Of a DNA stretch of 53,178 nt, positions 27,173 to 37,049 are shown in pieces; positions within the stretch are counted from its first letter, which is position 1; each line of letters opens with the position of its first letter. Position numbers and translations under genes: made by a program. The DNA comes from Deltaproteobacteria bacterium. GTDB taxonomy: Bacteria > Desulfobacterota > Desulfobacteria > Desulfobacterales > G020354645. The notes beneath the pieces are model-generated. The model saw only the letters and a program-made list of their open reading frames with translations. It ran no database searches and was not told the DNA's origin. The stretch is taken from contig CP070652.1 of the NCBI GenBank assembly GCA_020354645.1, positions 2,024,322 through 2,077,499 of the forward strand, read 5' to 3'.

Positions 27173-27314
27173 GTGTCAACCCCCACATAATCCCACCCTT
27201 TAATAGTCCCTTGACTTTAAAAAAGCTACCTTTTAATTAGTTCTCATTGTTATAGTTAAGTACCGATCATCGGCAAAAAAGAAAAGGCTTGTCAAAGGTA
27301 AATGAGGTACTTTC

Positions 27315-29090
27315 ATGGAAATCTGGATCGTATCCGTTTTACTCATCGTAACCTTCGTTTTGTTAATGACTGAAAAGTTACCGGTCGACCTTACGGCTAT
27401 TGGAATTGTGATTGCCCTTATTGTTACCCGGATTCTGACGCCCTTGCAAGCAATTGCGGGTTTTGCAAGCCCGGCCGTGATAACAGTTGGTGCCATGTTC
27501 CTTGTCAGCAAAGGCATGATACGTACGGGCGCTGTGGGATTCATCGGTCAGAAGGTGATTCAATATTCGCGGGGAAACCCAAGGATTGCCATGCTGGTTG
27601 TTCTTCTCATCGTTGGCATTGCTTCGGCATTTATCAACAATACACCAGTGGTGGTTCTCTTCATTCCGATTGTATTGAGTTTAAGTTGTGAGTTGGATTT
27701 TAGTCCTTCGAAATTCTTGATTCCTGTTTCGTATGCATCCATCCTGGCCGGCACTTGCACCCTCATCGGGACTTCCACGAACATCATTGTGAGCGATTTA
27801 AGTGCCGTGTATGGATACGGTGTGCTTCGTATGTTTGAACTTTCAGTTTTGGGGGTTCCAATTGCGCTGTTGGGGATCGCATTCCTCATATTTGCCGCAC
27901 CCAGACTTATGCCGGGTCTCCATAGTCCTGTCTGTGAGTTAAAAGACAGCGAGCATCGGCGTTACCTTGCCGAATTATCAATACCCCGGCGGAGCCCATT
28001 AATCGGCAAGGACCCGAATTATGCTTTTGCCCAGGAATATCCCGCCTTAGAGGTGCTTGAACTCATCAGGTATTCACATATTTATTATCCGGATAGAGAC
28101 CATGTCACTATTGCACCGGATGATTTGTTGCTTGTAAAGAGCTCAGCCAATGACCTCGTTGGAGTCTTGCACAGCAAAAATGTGGAATTACCTCTCTCGG
28201 AAAGGGATGTGAATTTTGAAACCACAGAAAAGGAATCGTTGATTTTAGAACTCATCATACCGCCGCAATCTTCTTTATTGGGTGAACGCTTGCTGGAAAG
28301 TCGTCTCAAGCGTGACCCTGACATACATATTATTGCCATAAAACGAAGCGGGCTTCACTATACCGAGCAGAAAATTCATGATGTAAACTTAAAAATTGGA
28401 GATATTCTTCTGGTACGATGTCCGGTAATAAAATTGGAACGGCTTCGTGGAGAAACTGACTTCATTGTTGTTGAGGACGTGCATCATGAAATTGTGCATA
28501 AACGCAAAGCCCGCATTGCTTTCCTGATATTTGCCGGCATGGTTGCATCCGCAACCAGCGGTCTGGCAGATATTATGGTTTGTGCCCTTGCGGCCGTATT
28601 TTTTTTGATCCTGACCGGATGCCTTCATTTGCGGGATGCTTATCGAGCGATGCAGGGAAACATTCTGCTTCTCATTGTCGGTACTATTGCACTGGGAACC
28701 GCCTTGGAAGAGACAGGGGCTTCAAAATTTTATGCCGAGGTATTTTTGAAACTTTTCGAAGATTTTGGGCCCCTTTTCGTTCTGGGTGCCGTTATATTGC
28801 TGACCAGCATCAGTACGCAATTGTTGAGCAACAATGCAACTGCGATACTGCTTCTTCCCGTCGCTATTTCCACAGCCCTTGGATTGGAGGTAAACCCCAA
28901 ACCTTTTATTGTTGCCGTTTGCTTCGGAGCCAGCGCCTGTTTTGCCACCCCCATTGGTTATCAGACCAACCTCCTCGTTTACGCTCCTGGCGGTTATCGA
29001 TTCAGCGATTACCTCAAACTTGGTATTCCGCTCAATCTCATAGTCCTGTTTATGGGTACACTTTTCATTCCGATTTTGTGGCCATTTTAA
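27315..29090 (+). CDS. SLC13/DASS-type anion permease with TrkA-C regulatory domains
   Basis: A 591-residue membrane protein. The first helices contain the SLC13 signature PAVITVGAMFLVSKGM and AFINNTPVVVLFIPI, and the second half repeats it: SNNATAILLLPVAI. This is the two-fold pseudo-symmetric transporter fold with SNT-like sodium/substrate motifs (GTSTNIIV). Between the halves (about 210-395) lie two soluble TrkA-C-like domains (ISPRR-like RRSPLIGKD, LGERLLESRLK). The group includes sulfate and dicarboxylate importers (CysP/SdcS-like); in a sulfate reducer sulfate import is a reasonable but unproven guess. It ends nine bases from the end of the convergent giant gene at 29100. Confidence 0.9.
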   Translation: MEIWIVSVLLIVTFVLLMTEKLPVDLTAIGIVIALIVTRILTPLQAIAGFASPAVITVGAMFLVSKGMIRTGAVGFIGQKVIQYSRGNPRIAMLVVLLIVGIASAFINNTPVVVLFIPIVLSLSCELDFSPSKFLIPVSYASILAGTCTLIGTSTNIIVSDLSAVYGYGVLRMFELSVLGVPIALLGIAFLIFAAPRLMPGLHSPVCELKDSEHRRYLAELSIPRRSPLIGKDPNYAFAQEYPALEVLELIRYSHIYYPDRDHVTIAPDDLLLVKSSANDLVGVLHSKNVELPLSERDVNFETTEKESLILELIIPPQSSLLGERLLESRLKRDPDIHIIAIKRSGLHYTEQKIHDVNLKIGDILLVRCPVIKLERLRGETDFIVVEDVHHEIVHKRKARIAFLIFAGMVASATSGLADIMVCALAAVFFLILTGCLHLRDAYRAMQGNILLLIVGTIALGTALEETGASKFYAEVFLKLFEDFGPLFVLGAVILLTSISTQLLSNNATAILLLPVAISTALGLEVNPKPFIVAVCFGASACFATPIGYQTNLLVYAPGGYRFSDYLKLGIPLNLIVLFMGTLFIPILWPF

Positions 29091-29099
29091 TCCTTAATA

Positions 29100-32000
29100 T
29101 TATTGCACAATTGATACTTCTACGCTTTTCCGGCGAGGAGTTGATCGAGCAGTTTTCACAGCGGTTTGGGCGATCGCACGAATCCGCTGATCTGCGTCAT
29201 TTACAAATTGGGACAAGGTTTTTACTGCCTGGGGGTGAGCGATATGCCCAAGGGCAAAGGCGGCTGTGGCGCGAACTTGATCACTATACCGGGGTCGGCG
29301 AAAAACTAGTTTTTTTTGATTGAGAACATTTGACAAAGGTTCAATGCAGTCTGGATTCGCTATCTGCCCCAGAGCGCGGCAACAAGCTGTGCGAAGCTCT
29401 TCCTCTTTAGTTGAATTTAATAGCGAGCTGAGCGCTTCGACAGCGTCAGGAGGCTTGAGTTTGCCCAGGGTGTTCACGGCAGCTACAGCTATTTGACCTT
29501 TAAGGGTTTTAGCATTTTCAATCAACGGAGCTACCATCCGTTTGTCATTCATGCGTTCCGTCAAACGAAAAGCGGCCAAACGTACGTGGTGGTTTTCGTC
29601 CTCAAGTGCATGAAGAAGTTCAGTCGTTAGATCTTTGGTCACGGTATCTATAACCTGGAGAACCCGGGCGCGTTCCTCAGCGGTGATTTCCAGGACCAGT
29701 AATCGCTTCAGGCGCTCGGCTGCCTTGGAACCCTGTTTTGCCAGCAGGGTGGCAGCCGTTTGGCGGGATCGATAATCTTCTTCCTGTTTAATGATATCAA
29801 TGAGCAGCGGTGTTGCTACTTGTCCGAGAGTTTCGAGAAGCTGGGAAGCATTGCGTTGCCGGATTGAGTCACCAGATTTCAAATCTGCGATCAGAAGATT
29901 TTGAGTAATAGGATTCAACCTGATTCCCAGGCTTTTTGTCAGCTTTTGAGCATGAGAATCTCCAGCTGTCTTTAATTCCTGATAGCGCCGTTTTAGCTGG
30001 GCCAGAATCCGGGCCGCCAGCGGAAACTCAACAAACTCAACGAGATTCACAAATAACCGATTGAGCAGCGCCGCCATTTCAACAATTATCTTAGACTCCT
30101 TCTCTTTAAAGAAAGCATTCAGTAGAGGATCGGCCAAAAATTTAGTAAAATCATGCTGGAAGGCCGAGGGCAAGTTTTCTAGAGAACTTCGACAAATATT
30201 AACAATCTTTTCTCGAATCGGGAGTGAGCGGTTTTGAAATCCCAAAAAGAGCAAGTGTGTGGCTTGTTTGAATTTCTCTGCAGCTCCGCTGTCTAAAAAA
30301 TGTTGGATTCTGGTTTGAAATTCTGAGAGAAAATTTTCAAAGTTTTCTTCTGGAATCGGTTCTTCCGTCATCATATCGTCAGTTGCTGATATATCTTCAG
30401 CTGCCGACGTGTCTTCTGCGATCCCATCGGTTTTTTCCGTGACCAATTGAGTTTGGGCTGCCCGAATTTCATAAATTTGCTTGTCGAAAAAGATACCGGA
30501 AAATTTTTCTTCATTGGCAAACTTTTTCCAGAATTCGCTCTCCGCTCCATCAGGGAGAATTTTGCCGAAAGTATCAATTAAGGTTTCTACCTCTCGAACT
30601 GTAACATCTTCGGTAAATGTGAGGCTGCTGAGGCCTATCGTCTTTAGAAGTTTAACGAAGCTAACCGCAAATGTCTTATAATCAGTAACGTCTACCCGTT
30701 TGCCGTTAACATGCATGGTATTGCTGGCTTGTGATAGGGTGACCACTTTTTGATGTTTCAGAATGCTGCCCAAGGTTTCCATAAGATGACCGATAGCACT
30801 GGAAACCGCTTTACTTTTTAATGGATAAAGCTTGATAATTCTGGCTGCTCCCAGCAGGCGTTTAAGGAGGGCGGGCAATAACCTCGGTTCAGCATCCGCC
30901 ATGCCGCTTTGGTGCCGATCAGTTGCGACTGGGAGAGGGTCTGATTCACTGCTTTTGGCGGTATCTTGGATCGAATCTGTTAGTGGTGGCTTACCCTTCA
31001 TTGTATAGCGCATCTGTTTTAAGTCAATGTGATCGAGCTGATTTTCAGCAGAAAATCGTTTCCAGTACTGTTGATCGAATATTTTTAGCTGTGTCCGGCC
31101 AAACGTCTCCAACAGCACTTCCAATTCTTCGTCGGTAAGCCCTTTGTGAAATGCTATCCCTTTCAGCTCGTAGCGATCCAGAAATTGCAGAAAACTTCCA
31201 GCTATCTTTTTGAATTCCGGGCTGTTTATTTCCTGGCCGTTGACCACTAGTTTCTGTTTTATTTGGGCAAGATTGAAGGTTTCGTTGTTCTGCAATATTT
31301 GATCGAAGGTTTTTTTGGATTGACCGGTAACGCTTATAATCGACTTGCTACCAGGGGGATATAGCTTAATGTTACGCACGGCAACCATGAAGTCGCGCAT
31401 CACTTTGGGGATGAGGGGCACGTCTTCGGGTCTTATGGGGGCATCCGTACTCAGACCTTCACTGAGTTCCTCATTGGCATAATAGGCTGCCTCTTCGGCA
31501 TTGAAATTTTTGCTGTTGGTAGTCGTCAGGATTTGTTCATAGTTACCAGCCTTTTCCTGATCGGTTGAACGTTTGAAATGGTAGGCCAGTGTGGCAGCCG
31601 AAGGCAAAAGTTTCTGCTGATAAAGGGTTTCATGATAATTTCCGATGCGCTCATGTATTTTTTCTTTCCGCTCGGGTTCAATGGCACCATAGGTGATTTC
31701 GAGGATGCGTTTCCCTAAAAACCTGACAACCTCATCATTAACCTCAAAATCCGAGCTCAAAAGTCCTTGGGTGGCGGCCTTATCGATAAACTCTAAAATC
31801 TTGGCTTCCATTTCTTCTGAGCTACCGGTGAGCATGCTCAGGGGAACACCCTCGCCCATTGCAGAAACTTGATCGAGCATTTGCTTGCTTTCTTCGTCAA
31901 GGGTAGCGATTTTCCCAGAGACGATTTCTTCCAGGGATCTTGGCAAATAACCCTTTTCCAGCGGTGTGAAGACCCACTGTTGACCGACAAGCGTTATTTT

Positions 32001-33416
32001 TTCATCCAAAACAAGTTTTCTTAAAATTTCACCAAAAAAGAGGGGATTTCCCTGGCTGATGCGGGTTAATTCCTCATCAAAATTCTTGGGGAGATGCACA
32101 TTTGGGAAAAGTCCCTGAATGTGTTTGTTAATATCAGCAGCGGTTAGCGGGGTGAGGGTGAATTTTTGTATACTTAGGTCTTCATGATATTTTTTGAAGA
32201 ACCGATCCAGGGGAATTGTTTCCTCTTTTGTTGCGGGATCGGGAGATACCGACGAAGTGCCGCAGATAAATATCGGAAATCCACCGTGAAGTATCAGCTG
32301 ACGGAATAAAAGAAGTGTGGCCAGATCGCTGAATTGCAAGTCATCGATGAGCAAGATAAGCGGCCGCTCATCAATTATTTTATGAATGAATTGTAACAGC
32401 GTTCTGAAAATGCCCTCCCGATATCCACTTTCGTTTTCATCTACACTCGGTGCACCCATGATTTCGAGTTGGGGCATTATGGGGGCCAGATAGGTTAGCT
32501 CCGAAGGGTTCAGGCTTTCAAACACCGTCCTACCCAAATCTTCACGCAGCTTTAAAAGGCTCTCCACGATTCTCGCTGTCAGATAATAGGGACGGAACAT
32601 CTCTTGAGAATTCCCGCTGACCTTTACCTGCCAGGTTTTGCTGCGAGCAAGGTTGCGCCGAATAGCTTCAAGAAACTCAGATTTACCCATTCCGGCGGCA
32701 CCCTCTGCCAACAGGAACCGGTTCTGCCGCAAACTGAACTGTTTAAGTGCATCGGAAACGAGAGCGAGTTGTCGTCCCCTGCCGACAATCTTTACTTCTT
32801 TGAGCTGGTTGATGGCTGTTTTGGCAAATACTTCTTCAGGATTGACATCGCCGGCATTAACAAGCTGATTTCGCCCGTTCTTTTTTGCCGAATACAGAGC
32901 GGTATCCGCCTTTTGGATCAGCCCCCTGCCGGTGCGGGCATCTTGTGGAGCTGAGGCTATCCCCAAGCTGATGGTAATATTCAAGGAACCTTTGTGATCA
33001 TTCAGCTGAAACTGATTTTCACGGACATGTTGAAGCAGTTGCCCTCCCAATTGCATGGATGCCGATTTATCACAATCCTTCAAGAGAATCATGAATTCGT
33101 CACCGGCATAGCGGATAGGCATCCCCTCTTTGCCGGCAACACCTTTTAGCAGACCTGCAAGCCAAACCAGGGCCTGATCACCTATTTGGTGCCCATAGTT
33201 ATCATTGACCTGTTTGAAATAGTCCATGTCCATCATGAGCAAAGAAAACGGATGAACGTCCAGTGAACCCCAAGGAACTTTGGATTGGAAGTAATGATAC
33301 AGATACCTGCGATTGTATAGACCGGTGAGCTCGTCTTCAAAGATCAGGCGTGATGGATCTTTACCCGAATTTTCCAGATAGCTGAGGAGATCTTGATGTT
33401 CCATAATGCCGCTCAA
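29100..33416 (-). CDS. Very large GGDEF-AAA ATPase-HEAT repeat signalling protein
   Basis: A 1438-residue protein with a mosaic layout. Residues 25-190: GGDEF domain (DELTGLYNRR; signature AGDEF at 104-108, where Ala replaces the first Gly). About 210-480: AAA/STAND ATPase with Walker A EGAAGMGKS (about 242) and Walker B LILLIDDLQFSD (about 357). About 480-650: helical region. About 670-775 and 848-955: two copies of a module around IKLYP-x-x-SK and VNG, ending in E-x-L-x-x-TFG. About 1040-1180: helical. About 1190-1425: HEAT repeats. No membrane segment or sensor domain is obvious. It may make or sense c-di-GMP under ATPase/partner control. Start at TTG 33416 or ATG 33404; neither has a strong ribosome site. 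Confidence 0.88.
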   Translation of the reverse strand: MSGIMEHQDLLSYLENSGKDPSRLIFEDELTGLYNRRYLYHYFQSKVPWGSLDVHPFSLLMMDMDYFKQVNDNYGHQIGDQALVWLAGLLKGVAGKEGMPIRYAGDEFMILLKDCDKSASMQLGGQLLQHVRENQFQLNDHKGSLNITISLGIASAPQDARTGRGLIQKADTALYSAKKNGRNQLVNAGDVNPEEVFAKTAINQLKEVKIVGRGRQLALVSDALKQFSLRQNRFLLAEGAAGMGKSEFLEAIRRNLARSKTWQVKVSGNSQEMFRPYYLTARIVESLLKLREDLGRTVFESLNPSELTYLAPIMPQLEIMGAPSVDENESGYREGIFRTLLQFIHKIIDERPLILLIDDLQFSDLATLLLFRQLILHGGFPIFICGTSSVSPDPATKEETIPLDRFFKKYHEDLSIQKFTLTPLTAADINKHIQGLFPNVHLPKNFDEELTRISQGNPLFFGEILRKLVLDEKITLVGQQWVFTPLEKGYLPRSLEEIVSGKIATLDEESKQMLDQVSAMGEGVPLSMLTGSSEEMEAKILEFIDKAATQGLLSSDFEVNDEVVRFLGKRILEITYGAIEPERKEKIHERIGNYHETLYQQKLLPSAATLAYHFKRSTDQEKAGNYEQILTTTNSKNFNAEEAAYYANEELSEGLSTDAPIRPEDVPLIPKVMRDFMVAVRNIKLYPPGSKSIISVTGQSKKTFDQILQNNETFNLAQIKQKLVVNGQEINSPEFKKIAGSFLQFLDRYELKGIAFHKGLTDEELEVLLETFGRTQLKIFDQQYWKRFSAENQLDHIDLKQMRYTMKGKPPLTDSIQDTAKSSESDPLPVATDRHQSGMADAEPRLLPALLKRLLGAARIIKLYPLKSKAVSSAIGHLMETLGSILKHQKVVTLSQASNTMHVNGKRVDVTDYKTFAVSFVKLLKTIGLSSLTFTEDVTVREVETLIDTFGKILPDGAESEFWKKFANEEKFSGIFFDKQIYEIRAAQTQLVTEKTDGIAEDTSAAEDISATDDMMTEEPIPEENFENFLSEFQTRIQHFLDSGAAEKFKQATHLLFLGFQNRSLPIREKIVNICRSSLENLPSAFQHDFTKFLADPLLNAFFKEKESKIIVEMAALLNRLFVNLVEFVEFPLAARILAQLKRRYQELKTAGDSHAQKLTKSLGIRLNPITQNLLIADLKSGDSIRQRNASQLLETLGQVATPLLIDIIKQEEDYRSRQTAATLLAKQGSKAAERLKRLLVLEITAEERARVLQVIDTVTKDLTTELLHALEDENHHVRLAAFRLTERMNDKRMVAPLIENAKTLKGQIAVAAVNTLGKLKPPDAVEALSSLLNSTKEEELRTACCRALGQIANPDCIEPLSNVLNQKKLVFRRPRYSDQVRATAAFALGHIAHPQAVKTLSQFVNDADQRIRAIAQTAVKTARSTPRRKSVEVSIVQ

Positions 33417-33780
33417 CCCACTTTGATGGGTATATGTCGGGAATTCGGAAGTTACAAAATACCCCGGAGATTATTAACACAGACGGTATGCAATCTGAGA
33501 CAGCCAAGTCGCGCTGATCTCCCTATTTTACTAAATTTAAGGCTAAATTTGCAAGTAAAATATGGATATCATAGGAAATAAACCATGGTGTTCATATCCG
33601 AGGTCAACGGATCGAAAAGGGCTTCAGAGACATATAAATTTAAACAATATTTTCTTTAAGTCGGTAGATGGGATCAAAGAAAGGCTGTGAAGCGTGTGAT
33701 GATACGCTTTGACAATATTACCAGTGATAATTAATTTTATTGGTCAACAATGGAAACAAAGAAAGGATTATCAGGAGCCG
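33417..33780. other. Gene-free stretch
   Basis: Holds the unmarked promoter region of the large minus-strand GGDEF gene and AT-rich sequence. I see no hairpin or coding region. Confidence 0.4.
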
Positions 33781-34270
33781 ATGTATATAATTAATAAATA
33801 TAGTGATAAAGCGTTGCTTTATGAGGAGATCGTTGCCTACCGAAAGTAAGATTATAACGGAAGTATAAAGCTTTTTAATCATTCCATCCGAGCGAATCCG
33901 GAAAACGAGTTAGACTATCTCGGTCGAGGTTCTGCCTATTTAATGCTTGGAAAAGCCAAAACGTCAATTTCAGACTTTGACAGGGCGATTGTCCTCAATC
34001 CCAAATATGCCAGAGCCTATCACCAACGTGGTTTGGCACACGAAAAGATGGGTGATGTTGCAAATGCTTACCGAAATTTTGATAAGGCGCTTGAAACAGA
34101 TCCTGAACTTGTTTCAGCCCACCATGGCAGGGATTGCATCCTTTCCGCGGATTGCCCGTATGGATCTTGTCGCTAAAAACAATGAAATGGTTGAACATTT
34201 GGTGGAAAGGAGTATGAAGCAGTTTGTCAAGGAAAGGAAAGCCCTGCAAACCTCGGGCTGTAAAACTTGA
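33781..34270 (+). pseudogene. Broken tetratricopeptide repeat gene
   Basis: An ATG at 33781 opens a frame (MYIINKYSDKALLYEEIVAYRK) that stops at TAA 33847-33849 and then continues in the same frame as clear TPR sequence: LGRGSAYLMLGKAKTSISDFDRA, then YHQRGLAHEKMGDVANAYRNFDKAL. Near 34140 the sense switches to the next frame, where MDLVAKNNEMVEHLVERS runs to a stop at 34270. One stop and one frameshift make it a pseudogene. The stop is TAA, so selenocysteine is excluded. It encoded a small protein with about three TPR units for protein-protein contacts. Confidence 0.65.
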
Positions 34271-34404
34271 TGGGGTGCAACCTATCCATGGTCCTAAGCT
34301 GATGGTTGTTGCGCGTAGCCGAGGTTTAATCTCAAGGTTCCTAGGGAGGTTTAGGCTTTAGAGCGATTGCGGGCGCTGTTTTCGATTATCAGATATTCAG
34401 AGCA

Positions 34405-35466
34405 TCATTTAAAAACAAGGTATGTGGAATTCTGCAACGGTTTAACCGAACCGATGATACGGGACTCCGTAAGACCTCTCGCGTGTAATGATTTAAGCAC
34501 CATCTGGCTTTGCCCGGGAGGTATTGCAGCCATCAGGCCACCGCTTGTCTGCGGGTCGAAAATTATCTCTTGATGCCAACGCGGCAGAGACTTTTCAAAC
34601 ACCAAATTTTTTTCCACCAATTGCCGAATAGAGCTGTTGACACCTGTGTTCATGCCTCTTTCGTACATTTCAAGCGCTTCACGCATAAGGGGAATGTCGT
34701 CCATCTTAATTTCCAGACGGGCTTTTGATCCTTTAGCCATTTCAAACCCATGACCGGCCAAACCGAACCCCGTGATATCCGTAACTGCGTGTATTTCATA
34801 TTCACGCATGACCTCGGCTGCCGTTTTATTGAGGGTGATGATAATGGACAGGCATTCGTCCAAAGCCTCGCCTGTCACCCAATTTTTAAGATTCGCGTTG
34901 AAGATGACCCCGCTGCCGATAGGTTTTGTCAATATTAAATCGTCACCGGCAATTGCGCCCTTATTGGTCCAAAATTTTTTGGGATGCACAACACCGGTTA
35001 CAGCTAGACCGAATTTTGGTTCTTCGTCGTCTGTGGTATGGCCTCCTGCTAAAACAGCCCCAGCTTCTGTGATTTTTGTGACCGCTCCAGCAACGATTTG
35101 ATTCAACACCTCAGGTTTGAGTTTTTTTGAGGGAAAGCCCGCTAAATTAAGACAAGTAAGCGGTTGACCGCCCATAGCATAGATATCGCTGATGGCATTG
35201 GCAGCAGCTATCTGACCAAATAAAAAGGGATCATTGACGGGCGGCGTGATAAAGTCGGCTGTGGTAATGATTGCAATTTCATCATTTAGCCGGTAGATGC
35301 CCGCATCGTCGCTTGTTTCATATCCTACCAGCAGGTTGGGGTCATTGTTTTGCGGTAACCCTGCTAACAGTTTTTCCAGCCCGACCGGGCTGACTTTGGC
35401 TGCTCAACCGCAGGTCTTTGATAAACTTAGTAATGTCGGTTTTTTAAATAAATATTTTAGATTCAT
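34405..35466 (-). CDS. selD: Selenide, water dikinase (selenophosphate synthase), selenocysteine-containing
   Basis: Makes selenophosphate from selenide and ATP, the selenium donor for Sec-tRNA. The full gene starts at ATG 35466 and reads through TGA 35406-35404: KTCGUAAKVSPVGLEKLL, so the catalytic residue (Cys17 in E. coli) is U21, followed by the catalytic Lys at 24. Total 353 residues, the normal size. Downstream motifs: YETSDDAGIYRL, TTADFITPPVNDP, the AIR-synthase-like GGHTTDDEEPKFGLAVTG and GFGLAGHGFEM. Starting at the first Met after the UGA (35175) would lose the active site. The gene depends on the very pathway it feeds. selA, selB and selC are not in this window. Confidence 0.96.
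35377..35406 (-). promoter_or_regulatory. SECIS element of selD
   Basis: Minus strand: 11 bases after the UGA begins a perfect 6-bp stem CAGCCC/GGGCTG closing a GGTC loop, so the GGU lies 17 bases after the UGA. It is the cleanest SECIS in the window. Confidence 0.85.
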
Positions 35467-35669
35467 TCGCTAGACTCCAGTCTTTGAATTAAAATGCTTT
35501 TTATTATAGGTATCATGGACACTTTCTGATCGGGAATTAATAATTTATTTTATTGGCTGCATTTATCCTCAGGGGCTTGAAGGGGAATTTACAATACGAT
35601 TGGAGTAAATGGTTGGGAATTCAGTGGAAATATTTGCAGCAATGGCAACAGTAAAAATACTATTCCAAA

Positions 35670-36236
35670 TCATCGTTTAACTTCTGCGGGTTGTAAATCA
35701 GATTCTTTTTCACGGTTGATAATTTCTTTTACGCGCTGTTCGGCTGTCTTGGCTTGTTCTTCAGCATTTCGGGCTTCTTCCGCAGCCTGCCGGGCCAAAT
35801 TCAATGCCGTGAATGCTTCTAATTCCAGTTTTCTTATTTTGGATCTGTTCCGTTTGATTCTGTCGGTATCATAACCTATTTTATCTTTAAATTCTTGAGC
35901 TCTCTTACCGGCTTCATCAGCTTTTCTCGCAGCTTCTTGAGCCCTGATATTGGTTTCATCTGCTATTTTTCTGGCTTTCTGTGCGTTCTGTAATGCTAAT
36001 TCTTTGACGCGCTGTGTGCGCCTCGACTCTTGTTGTTGACGTATGTCTCTAATTTCCTCTTCTGTTTTTGGGGTATAATCGATAACCTCTTCAAGTCTGC
36101 CGCTTGCCGGCGGTGGATCCTCCGTGATATGGATGACACCGTTTTCATCTGTCCAGGTGTAAATTTTTCCAGCGCTCAAATTTATACACCAAAACCACAA
36201 AATTAATAGAAAAATAAAGATATTTAGGGGTTTCAT
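35670..36236 (-). CDS. Exported DUF4124 protein with long coiled coil
   Basis: A 188-residue protein. Signal peptide to about residue 22 (LSAG); the DUF4124 domain follows directly with its hallmark KIYTWTDENGVIHITEDPPP. From about residue 58 on it is one charged, Ala/Glu/Arg-rich helix (QKARKIADE, EAARKADEAGKRAQE, ARQAAEEARNAEEQAK), certainly a coiled coil. The function of DUF4124 proteins is not known; they are periplasmic or envelope-associated. No partner in the neighbourhood: selD is 200 bases away and the methyltransferase 160. Confidence 0.8.
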   Translation of the reverse strand: MKPLNIFIFLLILWFWCINLSAGKIYTWTDENGVIHITEDPPPASGRLEEVIDYTPKTEEEIRDIRQQQESRRTQRVKELALQNAQKARKIADETNIRAQEAARKADEAGKRAQEFKDKIGYDTDRIKRNRSKIRKLELEAFTALNLARQAAEEARNAEEQAKTAEQRVKEIINREKESDLQPAEVKR

Positions 36237-36395
36237 AAAAACCTAATCGCTTAATACATTTTCCGATTTTGTTTCAAATACTTTTACTATATTGCTGGAA
36301 TTTATAGGTGTCAATTGGTATTAGGTTTTAATCAATTCGTTTTATACGCAAAAATAAGGTGCTGGGTATTTTAATCTGATGATAGTGCGTATTTA

Positions 36396-37043
36396 TTATT
36401 TGAAAGTCATGTTAATTTGGTTGACGCGGATTTCTATGTTTGCGGAGCGAAGAGTTTTTTTCTGTACTTTTATGCGGAAAGACGGATCCATCATTTTATA
36501 AAAGGCCAAGTCAGTTTTGCGGGGCTCACCGACCAAAATGATTTCGCCATCCGATTTTAGAGATTGTTTGAAAAGCTTCAAAAGTGGAGGGAAGCACGCT
36601 TTTTTATAAAGAACCTCGGATCCCACGATATAATCAAATATTTCTTCCAGATTTGGCTTAAACCAGTCCAATCTCTTAATCTCCAGCTTTGGACATTTGT
36701 TTAACCTTGCATTTGCGCGAGCGAAATTGAGTGCATGGAGATCGTACTCTGTCAATGTGAAATTATGTCCCGCATGAGTCGCTACAATGCTCACCAGCCC
36801 CATCCCCGAGCCGATTTCAAGAAATTGTTTATCAGGATGAACTGGCAGGTGAGCGAGGTAATCAGCCAAGACAAGCGAGGCCTGCCAGATTTTAGACCAT
36901 AGGGGAAAGTTTTGCAGGGGGTCTAACGGATCGATGAAGCTATCAATAGTCTTGGGGACGAAGAGGTGAAATCTGTGTTCATCTACAACGACTTCCGTGG
37001 TATCAGTTTGGTATTGCTTTTGAAAAGACTCCAATGAAAACAT
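36396..37043 (-). CDS. Class I SAM-dependent methyltransferase (METTL21/ETFB-lysine-like)
   Basis: A 215-residue protein with SAM-binding motif I FLEIGSGMGLVSIVATHAG (about 92-110), motif II LTEYD and an E/D-rich VGSEVLYK motif (about 157-164) in place of the D-P-P-Y/NPPY motif. This pattern is that of the lysine methyltransferase family 16 (METTL20/21-like), which modify proteins such as the electron-transfer flavoprotein beta subunit. The substrate here is not shown. Its start lies seven bases from the end of the AarF-type gene, so they are co-transcribed. Confidence 0.8.
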   Translation of the reverse strand: MFSLESFQKQYQTDTTEVVVDEHRFHLFVPKTIDSFIDPLDPLQNFPLWSKIWQASLVLADYLAHLPVHPDKQFLEIGSGMGLVSIVATHAGHNFTLTEYDLHALNFARANARLNKCPKLEIKRLDWFKPNLEEIFDYIVGSEVLYKKACFPPLLKLFKQSLKSDGEIILVGEPRKTDLAFYKMMDPSFRIKVQKKTLRSANIEIRVNQINMTFK

Positions 37044-37049
37044 TCGGAT

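Noticed and set aside
28580..29323. Plus-strand ORF of 247 codons overlapping the end of the SLC13 gene and the giant gene
   Set aside because: Out of frame with two well-supported genes and crosses both of their ends.
33847..33849. Recoded stop in the TPR gene
   Set aside because: The codon is TAA, not TGA, and a second frameshift follows.
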